Source of the DNA: Bacillota bacterium
Lineage (GTDB): Bacteria > Bacillota > Clostridia > Acetivibrionales > DTU013
Length of the DNA: 64,000 nt
Direction: 5' to 3'
NCBI GenBank assembly: GCA_023435745.1
Contig: JAEZMD010000026.1
Span: 124,001 to 188,000 of the forward strand
The notes below the pieces were generated by a model that had not been told where the DNA came from, made no database searches, and saw only the letters and a program-made list of their open reading frames with translations. The translations under genes and the position numbers were made by a program. Positions 60,376 through 64,000 of this stretch are shown in pieces (within the stretch, counting starts at the first letter, position 1; the number at the start of each line of letters is the position of its first letter).

Positions 60376-62817
60376 TTAGCGCGGTTTTTTCCATACCTTT
60401 GCCACAAGCACGGTCAGATCATCACAAGGCTTGCCGTCGCAGCAGCGCTCGGCTCTGCTTAGAATAGAATCGGCCACATGCTGCGGATTCAGGCTTTCGA
60501 TCTGGCGGATGTATTTCATCAGCTCTCTGTCGCCGGATTCTTCCCCGGCCATAGAGTCAATGACACCATCTGTCACCATAATGATCATATCTCCGGCATC
60601 CACCTTTCTGTGTGCAAGCTCGGCGTCCACACCCGGCAGGATGCCTGCAGGCAGCGAAGCGGATCTGATTATATCCACCCTGGATTCCCGCCTGATATAG
60701 GTTGGCGCCGCTCCGATTTTAACAAACTCCACTTCTCCACTAAATAGATCCACGCTGGACATGTCAATGGTGCAGGTATTTTCTTTGTCGGATCTGAGCA
60801 CAAGAACGGAATTGATCAGGTTAATAGCCATATCCTTGTCAAATCCCGATTCTATAAAGCTTTCCAGCATATCCACCGTTGCTTTGCTCTGCACGGCCGC
60901 ACTATGGCCGGATCCCATGCCGTCGCAGAGTGCAAGGGTGTACTTTCCCAAACCGCTGTTCACAAAAGTGAAGCTATCCCCCGACACTTCGCTTCCAAAT
61001 TTGGGTCTTCTCGCAATTGCCGTAGTAAGCTTCAGATCCTCTGCCTCCAGCAATTTGAGAAAGCAATTACCGTCACGGTTTCTTTGACAGCCTTCACTCT
61101 CACGTACCATTTTTCTGCCAACAGCATCCGATACTGTTTTTTCAATCACACTGATACAGTTTCTGGCCCCGCCGCACGCATTATGCAGAATGCTGATCTC
61201 GTATTTTCCCCATGTGTTTTTATATGCGATGACCTCCCTGACTCTGGTATTTTCTTTTAGCAGCGCCGCTGCAATGGCGTCCTCCAGGGGGCCCAGAAAG
61301 CTTACCTCCGTATTGATCTCCCCTGCAAGGCCGGTGATGACTCTGGAAAGTCCTTCAAACTGGCGGCTGATTATCATACGGCTGTCGCCAAGCTTGCTCT
61401 TCCATACCACATCGATCTTAAAAAGCTCATACATATTGTTTACTGAGTTGACAAAATCATTGATCCGCGGGCACATATTTATAAAATACTCCGGTATATC
61501 ACTCTCTTCCACCCTGCCCTTTGTCTCAAGCTTCTCAACAATATGGAACATAACCTGATAAGTATCGTAGAAATTGCGCTCCCAACAGTGCATGCACAGA
61601 CTGCAGCTGCTGCATATCCTGTCGGCTACCCTGTCAAAGAGGATATTGATGTCCTGGCTTTCAGCCGGCACCTTCGTCTCTGCTATCTCTTCAAAGGTCT
61701 TCGACAGACCCAGGAAAGCCTTTGAAAACTTTTCCAGCCTTTCTACCGTGATCTCCCTGATTCTTCGGGAATATCCCCTTTTGTCCTCCAGAATTGCCGG
61801 ATTCCTTGTAAAAGGACCTGTCAGCTTACTAATAAAACGTTCCGGCAGGATCATAAAAGGAATTGCTGCAACTATTATTTCCTTCAACAGGAGCATCGAC
61901 TCTATCGTTCCGTTGAAATATACCGCCAAAATCATATTTCCCAGCATAAATCCCAGTGCTGTGCCTACTCTCCCTATATTGCCCAGTATGCCTGCCAACA
62001 TACCGCATAGGGCGTATGTACCGGCTACCGAGGGTGTAAAACCGGCAGAAACACTTATGATCAGGCCAATCACCGCACCTGAGGCAGCCCCGACGCCCGC
62101 GCCGGATTTATAGCTGAAAAATAGAAGCAGCAGCACACATAGAATATTTCTCAATGAAAACCCAAGTACATGAAACATTCCCATTCCGGAGAGCACGAGA
62201 GCTGCCGTAATCGCAATACTTATAGCCTCTTCTCCATCGAGCAGCGCTTTCTTAACAGTTCCTGCCATAACAGGCATTGCAAAGCTAAAAATGAAGTATA
62301 ACACAAACGCAATGAACGAACTGAATACGGACTTGAGAACATCATAGAGCAGAAAGCCCTTCAGAGCTGCAATCATAAGCTGCGGTACCAATATTGAAAC
62401 GAACAGCACTACCGAAGCCTTTATATTGATCCTGGCGCCTTTATTCTTCAGCGGTGCGCTCAACACACTGAACAGGAGCATTCCCGCTGCATTGATATAG
62501 ACCTGATCCGTAGAACCATTTACAGCAGCGCCTGCCAGTACCGCTGCCGCAATAAGGATTTTCAAAACCGCCGTCCCATCCAAAACGGCAAAAAACGCTG
62601 TGCCCAGAGGCAGAAGTCCGCTTGAAATGCTGCTGTTTCCCAGCAGAAATGCTGAAATCAGAATAAGATAATTGTTTTTGTGGAGTACGGCCATTCTGAG
62701 CAGTTCTGTAATGGATCCTGTTCTGCCGGTATTACCGGTTTTTCCGGTTTCTCCGGTTTTACCGGGTTTACCGGTCTTGCTTGTCCTTCCGACCGGTACT
62801 GTAATTGTTTTCATCAT
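60376..62817 (-). CDS. spoIIE: Stage II sporulation protein E (SpoIIE)
   Basis: Membrane-bound PP2C phosphatase that dephosphorylates SpoIIAA to activate sigma-F in the forespore and also helps polar division. About ten membrane helices (residues 45-340) precede a linker with a cysteine cluster (CSSCSLCMHC) and the C-terminal PP2C domain with LALCDGMGSGHSA and IIMVTDGVID. Length is 813 residues, normal. The N-terminus is odd: seven triplets of the X-T/P-G type (KTGKPGKTGETG and more) before the first helix. Two ATG codons follow GGGGGG. Its promoter has a Spo0A-type arrangement. Confidence 0.96.
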   Translation of the reverse strand: MMKTITVPVGRTSKTGKPGKTGETGKTGNTGRTGSITELLRMAVLHKNNYLILISAFLLGNSSISSGLLPLGTAFFAVLDGTAVLKILIAAAVLAGAAVNGSTDQVYINAAGMLLFSVLSAPLKNKGARINIKASVVLFVSILVPQLMIAALKGFLLYDVLKSVFSSFIAFVLYFIFSFAMPVMAGTVKKALLDGEEAISIAITAALVLSGMGMFHVLGFSLRNILCVLLLLFFSYKSGAGVGAASGAVIGLIISVSAGFTPSVAGTYALCGMLAGILGNIGRVGTALGFMLGNMILAVYFNGTIESMLLLKEIIVAAIPFMILPERFISKLTGPFTRNPAILEDKRGYSRRIREITVERLEKFSKAFLGLSKTFEEIAETKVPAESQDINILFDRVADRICSSCSLCMHCWERNFYDTYQVMFHIVEKLETKGRVEESDIPEYFINMCPRINDFVNSVNNMYELFKIDVVWKSKLGDSRMIISRQFEGLSRVITGLAGEINTEVSFLGPLEDAIAAALLKENTRVREVIAYKNTWGKYEISILHNACGGARNCISVIEKTVSDAVGRKMVRESEGCQRNRDGNCFLKLLEAEDLKLTTAIARRPKFGSEVSGDSFTFVNSGLGKYTLALCDGMGSGHSAAVQSKATVDMLESFIESGFDKDMAINLINSVLVLRSDKENTCTIDMSSVDLFSGEVEFVKIGAAPTYIRRESRVDIIRSASLPAGILPGVDAELAHRKVDAGDMIIMVTDGVIDSMAGEESGDRELMKYIRQIESLNPQHVADSILSRAERCCDGKPCDDLTVLVAKVWKKPR

Positions 62818-62839
62818 TTGTATCCCCCCGCTATTACAG

Positions 62840-62872
62840 ATTATAGCGGGAAAGAAATATAAATTTTGTCAA
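62840..62872 (-). promoter_or_regulatory. spoIIE promoter with 21-base spacer and overlapping Spo0A box
   Basis: On the minus strand TTGACA (62867-62872) and TATAAT (62840-62845) are both perfect but 21 bases apart, like the Spo0A-activated spoIIE and spoIIG promoters of B. subtilis. On the plus strand TTTTGTCAAA at 62864-62873 matches the 0A box (TTGTCRAA) and covers the -35. The -10 lies in an inverted repeat CCCGCTAT/ATAGCGGG (62827-62850). Confidence 0.8.
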
Positions 62873-62934
62873 ATCAGATGATGTCCCGGTAATAATTTTA
62901 TGACAGTGATTTGCAAAATGCTGCACTAATCTGA

Positions 62935-64000
62935 CTACTTATTGTTTCTTCGCTGGTTGTTTTGCCCTCTGTGTTTCTCATCCTGTTCCTTTTTTTTGTT
63001 ATTCACCTGGTTGAGAATCTCATCCTTCAGCTCTTCTCGCTCCTTCTTCAGATCCTGCTCTTTTATCTTTCCTGTATTCCACTTGTTTTCCTGATTCTTT
63101 ATCTCTGACTTTTTACCGTTATCACCCTGATCCCAGGTTTCGGATTGATCTTTCTTTCTGTCCTGATTCCATAGATTGCTCTTATTTTTTGTTTCCCTGG
63201 AGTTGAACTGATTATTTTCCTTCTCTGCTTTTGCTTTCTCCTCTTCCTTTTTTCTCTCTGCCTCTTCCTTCCTCTTTGCGGCCTCTTCTGCTTTTCTTTC
63301 AGCCTCTTCTTTTTTCCTATCGGCCTCTTCTGCTTTCTTCCCGCTCTGCTCGCTGGTTTCTTCTTTTATAGAATCCTTTTCATTTTCATTCAGCTCTTCT
63401 GTCTTTTGCTTTACTGATTTCTCCTTTTGTTCCTCTGCCTGCTTTTCCTTATCCATCTTTTTATTGGCTGCCATTTCAAGCAGATCTTTTATTGCTGCTT
63501 TTTTAAGCACATCCAGCTCCGAATCCGATTTGCCCTCCATCGCATCCTCAATCAGTACCAGCTTACCCGGCGTAACGCCAAACCTTCTGGCATCATTACG
63601 CTGCTCAACACTGGTTTTTGCTACAAGTATTTCTGATTTGACATGATCCTTATCCAACTCCACTGCTACCGCATCAGTCAGTTCCTTTTCCAGGTCAACG
63701 GACTTCTTCACATTATTGCTGGATACTGTGACTAAAACCGCATTTGTAATTTGAGGAGCCTTTGGCTCGTCTGCTGCAGACACGTCAGGGGTTGTCTCAG
63801 GCTTGTCCTCAATCTCATCCGGCTCATCCGGCACAGACCGCGCCGGGACATTGTCAGCGAGAGCAGGCGCATTGCTCAGATAGCCCTTTTGTACAGCGGA
63901 ATTAAGCAACCGTGTGACCCCTGCGTCAACCTTTTCATTTTTCAGCTCGTTGTTGCTCAGCAGCTCTTCACCCTCTACGTTTAGAGCCTCCGCCCTTATT
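62935..64000 (-). CDS. RsgI-type anti-sigma factor (partial, N-terminus off the window)
   Basis: The open frame continues past the right edge, so only the extracytoplasmic part is seen. It begins IRAEALNVEGEELLSNNELKNEKV (core NVEGEELL) and includes the domain with AVLVTVSSNN and RRFGVTPGKLVLIEDAM, as in RsgI proteins that hold sigma-I in check. The last 190 residues are an extreme Lys/Glu-rich coiled-coil or disordered tail (EEAERKAEEAAKRKEEAE). In cellulolytic Clostridia such proteins sense wall or substrate through varied C-termini; here the tail has no binding module. It ends 117 bases upstream of spoIIE. Confidence 0.8.
   Translation of the reverse strand, partial: IRAEALNVEGEELLSNNELKNEKVDAGVTRLLNSAVQKGYLSNAPALADNVPARSVPDEPDEIEDKPETTPDVSAADEPKAPQITNAVLVTVSSNNVKKSVDLEKELTDAVAVELDKDHVKSEILVAKTSVEQRNDARRFGVTPGKLVLIEDAMEGKSDSELDVLKKAAIKDLLEMAANKKMDKEKQAEEQKEKSVKQKTEELNENEKDSIKEETSEQSGKKAEEADRKKEEAERKAEEAAKRKEEAERKKEEEKAKAEKENNQFNSRETKNKSNLWNQDRKKDQSETWDQGDNGKKSEIKNQENKWNTGKIKEQDLKKEREELKDEILNQVNNKKKEQDEKHRGQNNQRRNNK

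Noticed and set aside
1..64000. CRISPR arrays, tRNA or rRNA genes, insertion sequences with transposase
   Set aside because: None of the required repeats, cloverleaf sequences or DDE transposase motifs were seen.

Overview
The window reads as chromosome of a motile, endospore-forming, low-to-mid GC Gram-positive bacterium of the class Clostridia. The evidence is a spoIIE gene with a Spo0A-type promoter, an RsgI-type anti-sigma protein, sigma-D-type flagellar promoters, the FliW/CsrA pair, a SAM-I riboswitch on metK, a c-di-GMP-I riboswitch, and strong AGGAGG ribosome binding sites throughout. Most genes lie on the minus strand. No rRNA, tRNA or CRISPR array was seen.

Layout. 1-5 kb: an oligopeptide ABC transporter operon, oppB-C-D-F-A, with oppA cut by the window edge. 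5.3-8.7 kb: leucine genes leuC-leuD-leuB, with a roughly 200-nt structured RNA candidate between leuD and leuB, and an AraC-type regulator upstream. 9.9-11.2 kb: a plus-strand c-di-GMP-I riboswitch with terminator, followed by a secreted LPXTG surface protein with two nearly identical InlB-like repeats. 11.3-18.6 kb: a small PC4-type protein, then a Tad (Flp) pilus operon. The operon starts with a Ser/Thr kinase fused to a TadZ-like domain, followed by tadA, tadB, tadC, an Flp pilin, two minor pilin-like proteins and a CpaB/SAF protein. 18.9-20.9 kb: a radical SAM protein and a membrane-anchored hydrolase. 20.9-34 kb: a flagellar cluster (flgM, flgN, two flgK, flgL, a DUF6470-like gene, fliW, csrA, flagellin, flaG, fliD, fliS, a fliT-like gene) followed upstream by comFC and recD2. 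One FlgK carries an inserted von Willebrand A-like domain. 36.4-48.8 kb: housekeeping genes (HD-GYP protein, metK, ftsH, hpt, tilS, dnaB, rplI, gdpP, a MazG-like gene, pheA).

From about 49.2 to 58.8 kb lies an integrated element. It has a large serine recombinase, a small unknown gene, two ribbon-helix-helix type proteins, a RepA-like ATPase next to iteron-like repeats, a DUF6076-type zinc-ribbon protein, a frameshifted membrane protein gene, and a two-gene module of unknown function whose products share a C-terminal domain. It separates rpsR-ssb-rpsF from gdpP-rplI-dnaB, genes that are often neighbours in Clostridia. From 58.9 kb the host sequence resumes with rpsF-ssb-rpsR, a small membrane protein, spoIIE, and an rsgI-type gene cut by the right edge.

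Two layers of second-messenger control meet here: c-di-GMP (a riboswitch on the surface protein, and an HD-GYP protein) and c-di-AMP (GdpP). The pilus, flagella and adhesin suggest coordinated surface attachment versus motility; this is an inference. Start codons were re-chosen wherever a ribosome binding site pointed to an internal start. No database search was possible, so family names are from recognition of motifs.
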